NCBI GenBank assembly: GCA_031254635.1
Contig: JAIRUB010000248.1
Span: forward strand, 1 to 16,964
Length of the DNA: 16,964 bases
Reading direction: 5' to 3'
Origin: Prevotellaceae bacterium
Lineage (GTDB): Bacteria > Bacteroidota > Bacteroidia > Bacteroidales > UBA932
Shown: one piece after another, positions 5,408-13,440 of the stretch
How positions within the stretch are numbered: position 1 is the first letter of the stretch
How the letters are laid out: each line of letters starts with the position of its first letter
The notes under the pieces: generated by a model
What the model was told of the DNA's origin: nothing
The model's input: the letters and a program-made list of their open reading frames with translations, nothing else
Databases searched by the model: none
Program-made: the position numbers and the translations under genes

Positions 5408-7129
5408 ATGATAATGATAAAATTTAATCCGTCGGAACAAACATTTCCGAAATATATTTTCTACACAGGCAAAGGCGGCGTAGGTAAAACTTCGGTTGCT
5501 TGCGCAACCGCCGTAAGTTTGGCAGATAGCGGGAAAAAGATTTTGCTTGTTAGCACCGACCCCGCGTCAAACTTGCAAGATGTTTTCGGTATGGATTTAA
5601 GCAACAAAGGAACAGTTATCAAAGAAGTTTCCAACCTTACAGTTGTTAATCTTGACCCCGAACAAGCCGCCGCCGAATACCGCGAAACAGTCATTGCCCC
5701 ATATCGTGGTAAACTGCCCGAAAGCGTTATTACCAATATGGAGGAACAATTATCGGGCTCTTGTACGGTTGAAGTTGCAGCGTTCAACGAATTTTCAGAC
5801 GTGATTACCAGCGAAGATAAACGCAAGCATTACGACCACATTATTTTCGACACCGCACCTACAGGACACACATTACGCTTGCTGCAACTGCCGTCAGCGT
5901 GGGACACATTTATTGCCGAAAATACCACAGGTGCTTCGTGTATTGGGCAACTGTCGGGCTTGGAAAACCGCAAGGAAATCTACAAACAAGCCGTTGCAAC
6001 ACTTTCAGACCCGCAGAGAACAAGCCTTTTTTTAGTGAGCCGCCCCGAAGAAAGCTCATTGAAAGAAGCAGAACGTTCGGCAGGCGAACTTTCCGACCTC
6101 AAAATACAATCGCAAAACATTATAATTAACGGATTATTAGAAAATTACGACCCTGCCGATACCATTTCAAAAGCATTGTACGACAGGCAACAGAACGCAC
6201 TAAAAAATTGCCCCGAAACTTTATCGAAAATGCAAATTTATTATGTGCCGTTGCGTTCCTACAATATGACGGGAATTGACAATATCCGCAATATGCTGAC
6301 AACCGACAATACAAAAACAACCCGCACAACTACCGCAAACACATACCAATTCAAAAATCTAAATGACTTAATCAATGACTTGCACACTTTTGGCAAGCGC
6401 GTAATTTTCACAATGGGAAAAGGCGGCGTAGGAAAAACCACCATAGCGGGAAATATTGCGCGAGGATTGGCAGCGAAAGGCGAAAAAGTATTACTAACAA
6501 CCACAGACCCAGCTAACCACCTCGCCTACATTGATACGAAAGCAGACGGAATTACTGTTTGTCATATTGACGAAAAAACGGTTTTAGCCGACTATCAAAA
6601 AAGTATTTTAGACAAAGCTCGCCAAACAATGGGCGATGTCGATTTGAGTTACATTGAAGAAGATTTGCGTTCGCCCTGCACACAGGAAATTGCCGTATTC
6701 AATGCCTTTGCCGAAGTTGTTGCCCAAGCCGACAATCAAATAGTTGTTATTGACACCGCACCGACAGGACACACGCTTTTGTTATTAGATGCTACCCAAA
6801 GTTACCACCACGAAGTTGAACGCACACAGGGAAATATCACGCCTGCCGTAAAAAACCTATTGCCGCGTTTGCGCAACGAGCAGGAAACAGAAGTCGTAAT
6901 CGTAACCCTACCCGAAGCCACACCCGTTTTTGAAGCGGAACGCTTACAACAGGATTTACGCCGTGCAGGAATTACAAATAAATGGTGGGTAATTAATGCA
7001 AGCCTTTTGTTGACCGACACCACAAGTCCATTTTTGAGAGCCAAAGCACAGGGGGAAGTACAGTGGATTGACAGGGTTAAGGAATTATCACAAGAAAATA
7101 CAGCAGTAATAGTGTGGAAAGAAAACTAA
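5408..7129 (+). CDS. arsA: ArsA arsenite-activated ATPase, two-domain form
   Basis: A 573-residue fused two-half ATPase that energises arsenite extrusion. Each half has a deviant Walker A (GKGGVGKTS at 21-29; GKGGVGKTT at 337-345) and a DTAPTGHT switch/signal segment that couples metal binding to ATP hydrolysis. The three metal-site cysteines of E. coli ArsA (113, 172, 422) correspond to C119 (GSCTVE), C178 (ASCIGQ) and C424 (SPCTQE). Length is close to the E. coli protein (583). The linker near 300-330 is Thr/Asn-rich. ATG 5408 is used; ATG 5414 (residue 3) is an alternative. In this operon the available membrane partner is ACR3 rather than ArsB. Confidence 0.97.
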   Translation: MIMIKFNPSEQTFPKYIFYTGKGGVGKTSVACATAVSLADSGKKILLVSTDPASNLQDVFGMDLSNKGTVIKEVSNLTVVNLDPEQAAAEYRETVIAPYRGKLPESVITNMEEQLSGSCTVEVAAFNEFSDVITSEDKRKHYDHIIFDTAPTGHTLRLLQLPSAWDTFIAENTTGASCIGQLSGLENRKEIYKQAVATLSDPQRTSLFLVSRPEESSLKEAERSAGELSDLKIQSQNIIINGLLENYDPADTISKALYDRQQNALKNCPETLSKMQIYYVPLRSYNMTGIDNIRNMLTTDNTKTTRTTTANTYQFKNLNDLINDLHTFGKRVIFTMGKGGVGKTTIAGNIARGLAAKGEKVLLTTTDPANHLAYIDTKADGITVCHIDEKTVLADYQKSILDKARQTMGDVDLSYIEEDLRSPCTQEIAVFNAFAEVVAQADNQIVVIDTAPTGHTLLLLDATQSYHHEVERTQGNITPAVKNLLPRLRNEQETEVVIVTLPEATPVFEAERLQQDLRRAGITNKWWVINASLLLTDTTSPFLRAKAQGEVQWIDRVKELSQENTAVIVWKEN

Positions 7130-7134
7130 AAGAA

Positions 7135-7308
7135 ATGAACTGTAAAAACGTAAAAGAATGTGCTTGCCCTAAAACAACTTGCCAAAATCATGGCAAATGT
7201 TGTGCATTATCTTTGGCAGAATTGGAAAATAAGAAGTATGCCTCATCAATTGTGAAACACTTTTTATTTTGTCCGTTTATTTTATCCAAAAGAAATGCAA
7301 TAGAATAG
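7135..7308 (+). CDS. Small cysteine-rich protein ending the ars operon
   Basis: A 57-residue protein starting five bases after arsA; a GTG in the same frame at 7114 lies inside arsA and is less likely. Cysteines fall at 3, 9, 11, 16, 22, 23 and 46, with a core CxCPKTTCxxHGKCC that looks like a small zinc- or metal-binding knuckle. It resembles short bacterial proteins with a C-P-x4-C-x2-HGKCC-x-C pattern (the group I recall as DUF6485), but the expected next Cys and His are missing in this frame. The part after residue 24 is a different, less convincing sequence, and the +1 frame stays open to TGA 7253-7255, so the gene may be frameshifted. It is the last gene before the strand change. Confidence 0.6.
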   Translation: MNCKNVKECACPKTTCQNHGKCCALSLAELENKKYASSIVKHFLFCPFILSKRNAIE

Positions 7309-7317
7309 GATAATATT

Positions 7318-7711
7318 TTATCTTTTATAGCCATCTGTATATCCAAATAAACCTGCAAAATATTCATGGTAATTAATCCATAAACCAGTAATGGTAGCCA
7401 TTCCCGTCGAGGCTGCCGATGAAAGATATGTTATCATATTCGTCTCCTATGAGTTCCCATCCGGCATCTTGCCATTGTGCATATCCCGCACCGCAGGGAG
7501 CAAGATAATCGCCTAAGTCAATGTTGTTGTTCAGTTTAAAGTGGGCGGAGAGGGAATGACGTACAGAGTCTAACTGTGCCGGCGTAGTAATAATGTAAGG
7601 ATCGCCGTTGACGCCGGTTCCGCCGGAAAATTGGGCGGAAGCGGGGGTGAACAGCAGAAAGCTGAAGGCGTAAAGCAGAAGGGGAAATCGCTTTAATGAT
7701 AAGTATTTCAT
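7318..7711 (-). pseudogene. Truncated, frameshifted GLUG-type surface protein fragment
   Basis: Read on the minus strand from ATG 7711, the frame gives a signal peptide (residues 1-26, cut after TPASA) and the N-terminal part of a Bacteroidota adhesin: a GGTGVNGDPYIITTPAQLD segment, then NNNIDLGDYL, then GSLDGNG, and stops at 7373. From about 7395 the alternative frame continues sensibly as TITGLWIN, then YFAGLFGYTDG, the GLUG motif that normally follows, before stopping at 7318. Loss of two bases at TAC(AC)C near 7394-7396 explains the frame change. Intact relatives are hundreds of residues long, so the gene is also truncated at its 3' side. It faces the ars operon, tail to tail. Confidence 0.7.
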
Positions 7712-7765
7712 TTTTAAATTTTTGCAATAAAAATAAAGAATAAGGGAAAAACCTTTATAGCCATC
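7324..7765. repeat. 12-bp direct repeat bracketing the adhesin fragment
   Basis: TTTATAGCCATC occurs at 7324-7335 and again at 7754-7765, once at the 3' end of the adhesin remnant and once upstream of its start. Such a pair could be a target duplication, a recombination junction or chance. The copies are exact, and the next base on one side is conserved with one mismatch. Confidence 0.4.
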
Positions 7766-8131
7766 ATTTGCTACTAAGGGAGCTTTTGAGAATAAGGGCT
7801 ATTTTTTGCATATATACCGAAATTTGTCCCTTTTGAATTCTTAAATCTTTAAATTGACTTCGTCGAGCCCTTCGGGGTTCTTAAAATTGGTATCAAGTAT
7901 CAGGATATGAGATTTAAAGTTTAAGGTTCAATTCTCAGTTCTTAACTCTTAGTTATTAGTTACTCAGTCATTCAACTTTACAGAACATTAACAAAATCTT
8001 AATAAAATTTTAGTTTAAGCGTTAACAGCTTCGTACTGCTTCACACTTAATGTCTTACGCTTTACGTCAAACAAGCAAATAAGCAAATAAGCAAATAACA
8101 GTAGAACAATCTATCAATCTGTAAATTAAGT
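7712..8131. other. AT-rich non-coding stretch
   Basis: No coding frame of merit is seen between the adhesin remnant and the promoter of the secretion operon. It holds a small hairpin with a stable TTCG loop (7865-7880: six-base stem with one G-T pair) flanked by two TTCTTAAA octamers (7838-7845 and 7878-7885), and a triple 8-base repeat at 8073-8096. No clear terminator T-run follows the hairpin, so its role is open. Confidence 0.5.
8073..8096 (+). repeat. Three tandem copies of AAGCAAAT
   Basis: The octamer occurs three times without interruption, 36 to 59 bases upstream of the promoter -33 element at 8132-8135. It could be replication slippage, or sites for a regulator of the downstream operon. 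Confidence 0.6.
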
Positions 8132-8163
8132 TTTGCTCTTTTGTAAAAAAATAACTACCTTTG
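8132..8163 (+). promoter_or_regulatory. Bacteroidota-type promoter of the secretion operon
   Basis: TTTG at 8132-8135 and TACCTTTG at 8156-8163 are separated by 20 bases and match the primary sigma consensus of the phylum (TTTG and TAnnTTTG). The predicted transcript would begin about 20 bases before the ATG at 8189. No Shine-Dalgarno sequence precedes that ATG, which is usual for this phylum. Confidence 0.75.
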
Positions 8164-8188
8164 TACTTTAATTTTAAAGCATACACCT

Positions 8189-8665
8189 ATGCGAAGCCAG
8201 AAACAATTTTTTAAACTATTGGTACATATAGCAATAGCAATTTTATGTATTACAGAAACTAAAGCGCAGGATAATACTCAACCTGTTGACAAAGGTCTGT
8301 GGGCAACTTGGGAACTCGAAACAATAACGATAAGCACCCAAGACCTTACCCGAAGCCATTCGTTGGAGGAACTGCTTGCCAAGAAAAGTAAGCTGCCAAG
8401 AAATATGTTTACCTCTCTCTATTTTTTTGAAAACGAAATAGGCGTAAACAGCACCGGAGCAGAATCTGTTTCCGATTCTAATATGATAAGCCTGAAGGGC
8501 ACTTATACGGCCGGCAACGGAGAGTTGGTTGTTAACATATATGGAGAGCAATCACGCACCTTTAACTATGCGATTGAAAACGATATCCTGAAAATAAGCT
8601 ATTCCCATGCAGAAGGGCAGTTTTATTTACTTTATAAATTAATAGCTAGAAGCCCTGATGTATGA
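8189..8665 (+). CDS. Exported protein of unknown function, lipocalin-like in outline
   Basis: A 158-residue protein with a signal peptide at 1-26 (basic start, hydrophobic core, cut after TKA before QDN). The mature part has a WATWELETITI strand near its start and a series of short alternating beta strands, LYFFENEIGV, SLKGTYTAG, GELVVNIY, FNYAIENDILKISY and FYLLYKLI, typical in outline of a small lipocalin-like or META-type beta barrel. That resemblance is only at the level of pattern, and I do not recognise the family. It has no cysteines in the mature part. Its stop overlaps the start of the giant surface protein by four bases (ATGA), so the two are translationally coupled; it may be an accessory or export factor for that protein. 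Confidence 0.75.
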   Translation: MRSQKQFFKLLVHIAIAILCITETKAQDNTQPVDKGLWATWELETITISTQDLTRSHSLEELLAKKSKLPRNMFTSLYFFENEIGVNSTGAESVSDSNMISLKGTYTAGNGELVVNIYGEQSRTFNYAIENDILKISYSHAEGQFYLLYKLIARSPDV

Positions 8666-11600
8666 AACAATTTTACTTATTTTTAATAACAATAATACTC
8701 TACATATCTCCCTCAACACTTAAAGCACAAACAGATAATCCTGTTACATTGGGCGGCATAACGACTGCCGGACAGTTGCGAATCCAAATATTCACAGGAG
8801 GCAGATATAATGTAACACGGTATACAAACATATGGCAAAGACAATTTTTTGACCAGAGTACCACGCCTATATTTGCTATCAGAATAGGTACTACCACATT
8901 TTCATATAAAGGACATGGAGCGTTATTGCCAGGTAATACGCTTACGGCATTTAACTCAATTGCAGATATAGGAACGCCCATTACTGCAGGAACTCAGCAC
9001 GAAATGACCAAAAAATTTACCGGTACTTATAGTGGAAATACCTTTTCTGTTACAATGAAGATTACGTATGACACTTCCACTCCCGATTACTTTATCAAAC
9101 ATGCAACTGTTGACGCAACTAACATTCCGGCCGGAACGCCAATCTCTTTAGCTTACGGATTTGACACCTACTTAGGCAATAACGACCAAGGATATGCCTA
9201 TATTCTGCCGGATATTTTCAGTTTAAATGATAATTCTACCGGAGCAAACAGGTATTTGACAACGGCACAAGTGCAATCCTTGCGTTTAGTGGGAGCAAGT
9301 AATAATATTGGAGGCGGTGTGGTGATAGGTTTTTTCCCGATAGGGCGGAATTTTGACAGAGCCTTTTCAGCTAAACCATTTTCTAATGGATATTCTTATA
9401 ATATAGTGCTACTTAATCCGGGTAATGGTAGTAGTTCTGGCGCCGATACTCAATACAAGTTCCGCTTTGGCCCCTTTGACGGCCCTTTTGGCAACTATAA
9501 TACAGAAGATAATGCCCAAGGAGTGGCTTACGATAATATTCCTGCCGGAAAAATTACCGAATTTAAAACAGGATTAACCTTTACCCCAAAATTTGGCGGC
9601 GAGTTGGATTATTACTGGAATGATGTTAAAAACCATACGGCAAATATTGGCGATGATGTTAACCTCAATATGTACTACACGAGCCTTACTCCTTTAGCCT
9701 TAGACAATGTAGGATTTCGTGTTGATTTTACCGGTTTACAGATTCGCGCCACAGGCTGTACCTCCTCTGGCTTTTCGGGTGGTACTGCAAGCTGTGTTAC
9801 AGGGAATGAATTTTATCAGCTGAGCGGAGCTTCGGTTGATGCCTTGGGGAGCGCTACCGTTTCTATTCCTGTAAATATTGTACGCGCCGGCCAATGGGTG
9901 GTTGACGGCAGCTCAATTAGCGATATGACAGAAACCCTTCCATTGGGTAGCCCTGCCACACTAACCGTTGTTACTACTGTGAGTCTGTCGGATAATGCGG
10001 CTATGTCGGTTTGTAAAGGTTCTTCACAGCAATTTGCCGTCCAATTTCCAAGTACAATTACCGCTGCCAATGATGTAATTGTTAGCTTAACCTATACCGG
10101 AGATATCGAAAATTTTTCTTCTATGCCTTCGTCGGTAACCATACCCGCAGGTTCAAACAGTGCAACTTTCACAGTAAGCGCTTTGCCTACAGGCGCCAAT
10201 AATTCCGCTATAACCATAATATTAAGCAGCACCAATCGGGCATTCGTTACGGTAGCCGAACCTTCGTCGGTTACGCTTACCATTCGCCCGGAGCCAAGCT
10301 TGAACTCGCCACTAACGGCATCTGTTTGTTCGGGAACAGCGCTTAGCTATACTGCTACAAGCACAGAACCGGGTACTACTTTTAGCTGGACGCGAGCGGC
10401 AGTATCGGGTATTATACCACCTACAGGCAGCGGAACTGATGCAAATATAAACGAAATCTTAATCAACAGCACAGCAAATCCAATAGAGGTAACCTATGTA
10501 TATACACTAACCGGCGGCTGTACCCATACGCAGAATGTTGTGGTAACGGTGAACTTGCCGCCTGTGGTAGGCATTGAGGCTGTGCCGCCGGTGGTATGTT
10601 ATGGCGAAACAGCTATGCTAATCGCTATGCTGGAGGACAACACCGAACCCATGATTTACACCTGGTACGAGGGAAGCAATCAAACAAGCACTACCACGGT
10701 TAATAATTTCCCGCTCGGCGCGCTAACTGCTACTGCAAACTATTCGGTATCGGTACTTAACGAGCATGGCTGTTCGGAAACAAGCACAGTAACAAGCATA
10801 ACGATAAAGAATGTACCAAGCATAACCGGTTTTAGTATTCCTGACCCTATTTGCGCAGGCAACAGTTTGGCGCTGCCGAACCCCTCATTCGATCTTAATA
10901 ACGGCACATACACCGGAGGTGGAACATGGACTTTGGTCGGCACAGTGATAACTGCTGCAAGTACTCTGAACTATGGCGACCACGGCAAAGAATTAATTTA
11001 TTGGATAGACAACGAGTGCGGCTCAAGCAGCTACAGTCCCGGTACAATCACAGTGAACCAACTTCCTGTAACAACTATATCGGCTTTGCCCAGACCTGTA
11101 TGTTTCGGTGATGCAAGTATTTTAACGGCTACAGTATTGCCGGATGGCCTTACTTCGGATATGAGTTATACTTGGCTTAAAAATAATACTTCAATGGATA
11201 TAACTGCAGAAAACACATACGGTTTGAGTGCCTTGACAGCAACAGCCAATTATGCAGTATTTGTACGTAACAGCAATGGCTGTACCTTTACATCTTCCCC
11301 TCTCACCTTAACCGTAAACTCCTTGCCTGTGTTGACCACAGTTGATGCCAATATCTGCTCCGATGAGACCTTCACGGTTTCAGCTTATTCTAACGATTAC
11401 AGAGATATCTTGCGGTGGTACCACGACCCGCTGTATGAATATCCAATTGTATCGGCCTCGTCATCGTTTACTGCAGGCCCTCTGGATAGCAATACTACAT
11501 TTTATCTGAAAGCCACCAGTCTTTATGGCTGTCTCTCATACGACAGTCTCACTATTTCTATTACCTTGCCGCCGCAGGTGAGGGCTATGCCCGACCAGCG

Positions 11601-12273
11601 TATATGTTATGGCGATGAAATTATGCTGACTACCATTGTCGCCGACGGTGCTATTTCATGGAATGTCTCACAAACAATTGTGCGTCCTACTGTAACTACC
11701 GAATACATTGTTACAGCTTCACGGCCGCCATGCCCCACTGTACGCGATACGGTGCGTATTACGGTAGGAGATTTGTTGTATATTGAGCCGGCTGTGCTTC
11801 CCGACTTTCAACGCAACAAGTTTTACGAGCAACAATTGCATACTAATGCTGTTCCGTCGCAATATTTCATTGTTTCAGGGCAACTCCCCGGCGGTATGAT
11901 TTTCAATAGTAATGGCACGATTAGTGGAGTTTCGTCTTTCAATCAATACAAGGAAGAAATCTATACCTTTACTGTACAAGTAATCGATGGTTTTAGTTGC
12001 AGTATCTTTAAAACTTATACCTTGCATGGCGACCTCTTTATTCCTGTAGTATTTTCACCCAATAACGACGGAATAAACGACTATTTTATGAAAGGCTACA
12101 AAGTGGTTATTTACGACAGGCTTGGAGTGAAAATATTTAAAGGCAACGATGGCTGGGATGGTACTTACAAAGGCAAAGAAGCACCGATAGATACTTATTT
12201 TTATGTGTTGTTTTATAGAGATGTGGATGAGCGCGAACTTAAAAAATCAGGCAGCATTACATTACTAAAATAA
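8662..12273 (+). CDS. Large multidomain secreted protein with gliding-motility type C-terminal domain
   Basis: A 1203-residue surface or secreted protein. Residues 1-22 are a signal peptide (cut after LKA). Residues about 23-440 form a region I cannot assign. A Calx-beta-like stretch (about 447-543) with PSSVTIPAGSNSATFTV follows, then a chain of Ig/PKD-like repeats of 80-90 residues (about 547-634, 634-717, 717-800, 801-890, 890-971, 972-1038), many with a CxG near the start and NxxGC near the end. A putative Ig domain (1039-1124, LPGGMIFNSNGTISG) precedes the C-terminal domain (1125-1203), which has FSPNNDGINDYF, VVIYDRLG and WDGTYKG. That is the type B (CHU_C) type IX secretion signal. It is followed six bases later by a PorP/SprF gene, the usual export and anchoring partner. 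The cargo's target is unknown. Confidence 0.9.
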   Translation: MKQFYLFLITIILYISPSTLKAQTDNPVTLGGITTAGQLRIQIFTGGRYNVTRYTNIWQRQFFDQSTTPIFAIRIGTTTFSYKGHGALLPGNTLTAFNSIADIGTPITAGTQHEMTKKFTGTYSGNTFSVTMKITYDTSTPDYFIKHATVDATNIPAGTPISLAYGFDTYLGNNDQGYAYILPDIFSLNDNSTGANRYLTTAQVQSLRLVGASNNIGGGVVIGFFPIGRNFDRAFSAKPFSNGYSYNIVLLNPGNGSSSGADTQYKFRFGPFDGPFGNYNTEDNAQGVAYDNIPAGKITEFKTGLTFTPKFGGELDYYWNDVKNHTANIGDDVNLNMYYTSLTPLALDNVGFRVDFTGLQIRATGCTSSGFSGGTASCVTGNEFYQLSGASVDALGSATVSIPVNIVRAGQWVVDGSSISDMTETLPLGSPATLTVVTTVSLSDNAAMSVCKGSSQQFAVQFPSTITAANDVIVSLTYTGDIENFSSMPSSVTIPAGSNSATFTVSALPTGANNSAITIILSSTNRAFVTVAEPSSVTLTIRPEPSLNSPLTASVCSGTALSYTATSTEPGTTFSWTRAAVSGIIPPTGSGTDANINEILINSTANPIEVTYVYTLTGGCTHTQNVVVTVNLPPVVGIEAVPPVVCYGETAMLIAMLEDNTEPMIYTWYEGSNQTSTTTVNNFPLGALTATANYSVSVLNEHGCSETSTVTSITIKNVPSITGFSIPDPICAGNSLALPNPSFDLNNGTYTGGGTWTLVGTVITAASTLNYGDHGKELIYWIDNECGSSSYSPGTITVNQLPVTTISALPRPVCFGDASILTATVLPDGLTSDMSYTWLKNNTSMDITAENTYGLSALTATANYAVFVRNSNGCTFTSSPLTLTVNSLPVLTTVDANICSDETFTVSAYSNDYRDILRWYHDPLYEYPIVSASSSFTAGPLDSNTTFYLKATSLYGCLSYDSLTISITLPPQVRAMPDQRICYGDEIMLTTIVADGAISWNVSQTIVRPTVTTEYIVTASRPPCPTVRDTVRITVGDLLYIEPAVLPDFQRNKFYEQQLHTNAVPSQYFIVSGQLPGGMIFNSNGTISGVSSFNQYKEEIYTFTVQVIDGFSCSIFKTYTLHGDLFIPVVFSPNNDGINDYFMKGYKVVIYDRLGVKIFKGNDGWDGTYKGKEAPIDTYFYVLFYRDVDERELKKSGSITLLK

Positions 12274-12279
12274 AAACAG

Positions 12280-13209
12280 ATGAAACATAAATTATTGCTG
12301 ATAATAATCGCCGGACTGCTATCCGGAACAATGTATGCACAAAGCGATTTTGATTTTACGCAACGCTGGTTTAACGAATCATTATACAATCCTGCGGCTG
12401 TGGGCAATAGCTATTCTACCGGAGTCTTTTTACACGCCCGCCACCAATGGCTTAATTTAGACCGCGCACCGGTAACCATAGCCGGAGCCTTTGATTATTT
12501 CAATCAAGATTTCCGATCGGGATTAGGCCTTACAGTATTAGCCGATTATATAGGCGTATGGAAAAATTTTCATTTCCGTGGCGCATATGCTTATTTCTTA
12601 GATTTGGGCAATGCAGGAATCCTTTCTATGGGACTTGCAGGCGGGTTATTTATCAGAGAATGGGATATCAGGCCCGAACATTTAGAAGATGTTAGCGATC
12701 CTATATTGATATATAACGAGAAGACGAAATATATGCCCGATTTTGATTTTGGTATAGAATACAAAGGAGTCTTTAAGTTTGGAGCTGTTATACGGCATAT
12801 TGGCGCAGCATTGTCGACCGATGATTATTCACCCGATCCTCATATTTGGAGTTACCTATCCTCACGCTTTAACCTTAGCTCATCGGTAAGCATAGAACCC
12901 TTAGCAGCATTTACATGGAGAGCGAAGATATCCCGATTAGAGGGCGGCGTCCTCTTATATTTTTTCAAAACCAAAAACTACACAACCTATAACGACCATT
13001 TATGGGTTGGCGCCGTTTATCGCACCGACCACAATATTGCCTTGATGGCCGGTGTCAACCTTACGCCGCAATTGCGCCTCGGTTATTCATTCGATTATGG
13101 CTTCGGTAATGTAGCTTCCCTTGCGAACCTTGGCTCACATGAGGTATTTCTATCATGGCAATTTAACCGTAAATTTTATAAGGATTTCTGTTGCCCGGCA
13201 TTTCAGTAG
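12280..13209 (+). CDS. PorP/SprF family type IX secretion outer-membrane protein
   Basis: A 309-residue outer-membrane beta barrel of the PorP/SprF family. A signal peptide (1-20, cut after MYA before QSD) is followed by the family hallmarks: the FDFTQRWFNESLYNPAAVG start, an RHQWLNLDRAP segment and alternating beta strands to the end (RLGYSFDYGFG; SHEVFLSWQF). Such proteins are encoded next to, and are needed for secretion or attachment of, cargo with type B C-terminal domains, as SprF is for SprB in Flavobacterium. Here the cargo gene ends six bases upstream. The terminal FCCPAF is a small oddity. Confidence 0.92.
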   Translation: MKHKLLLIIIAGLLSGTMYAQSDFDFTQRWFNESLYNPAAVGNSYSTGVFLHARHQWLNLDRAPVTIAGAFDYFNQDFRSGLGLTVLADYIGVWKNFHFRGAYAYFLDLGNAGILSMGLAGGLFIREWDIRPEHLEDVSDPILIYNEKTKYMPDFDFGIEYKGVFKFGAVIRHIGAALSTDDYSPDPHIWSYLSSRFNLSSSVSIEPLAAFTWRAKISRLEGGVLLYFFKTKNYTTYNDHLWVGAVYRTDHNIALMAGVNLTPQLRLGYSFDYGFGNVASLANLGSHEVFLSWQFNRKFYKDFCCPAFQ

Positions 13210-13370
13210 TATAAAATTATAAAATGGAAAGTTATAAAGTAATTCACATAGTAAAAATAATTATAATTAATTCATAATCAAAAATATACAAAATAATCAT
13301 TATCAATATACTGATTTTTAATGGTTTATATTTATTTTTCGATATTTCTGCTATTTTTACTAAAAATTTT

Positions 13371-13396
13371 TCATTATTCATTGCTCATTATTCATT
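13371..13396 (+). repeat. 12-bp direct repeat in the rpsU upstream region
   Basis: TCATTATTCATT at 13371-13382 recurs at 13385-13396, two bases apart, within the very AT-rich gap 13210-13440. It overlaps the -33 region of the rpsU promoter. The rest of the gap shows no gene. Confidence 0.55.
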
Positions 13397-13410
13397 ATTT
13401 TGTATCTTTG
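13381..13410 (+). promoter_or_regulatory. Promoter of rpsU
   Basis: TTG at 13381-13383 and TATCTTTG at 13403-13410, with 19 bases between, fit the phylum's primary promoter consensus. Transcription would start near 13417, leaving a leader of about 25 bases that is mostly taken up by the Shine-Dalgarno sequence. Confidence 0.75.
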
Positions 13411-13422
13411 CGCCCTCAAATA

Positions 13423-13432
13423 AAAGGAGGTG
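13423..13432 (+). promoter_or_regulatory. Very strong Shine-Dalgarno sequence of rpsU
   Basis: AAAGGAGGTG is fully complementary to the CACCUCCUUU end expected of the 16S rRNA and lies 8 bases before ATG 13441. Genes of this phylum mostly lack such sequences because bS21 helps hide the anti-Shine-Dalgarno tail; rpsU itself is a known exception, which suits feedback control. It also sets the start at 13441 rather than at any upstream ATG. Confidence 0.8.
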
Positions 13433-13440
13433 GTTGCATA

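Noticed and set aside
7114..7134. GTG start seven codons upstream for the small Cys-rich protein
   Set aside because: It lies inside the arsA end; the ATG at 7135 is five bases after the stop and fits the spacing of this operon.
7307..7324. AT-only hairpin after the last ars gene as a terminator
   Set aside because: The stem (AGGATAA with TTATCTT) has almost no G-C pairs and only a very short T tail, and it overlaps the end of the adhesin remnant; too weak to call.
8073..8096. Possible CRISPR-like or iteron array
   Set aside because: Only three uninterrupted 8-base copies, no spacers and no cas or replication genes nearby.
13321..13440. Upstream extension of rpsU to an ATG at 13321 (40 extra hydrophobic residues)
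   Set aside because: The promoter at 13381-13410 and the strong Shine-Dalgarno at 13423-13432 lie inside it, and bS21 proteins start at the 13441 methionine.
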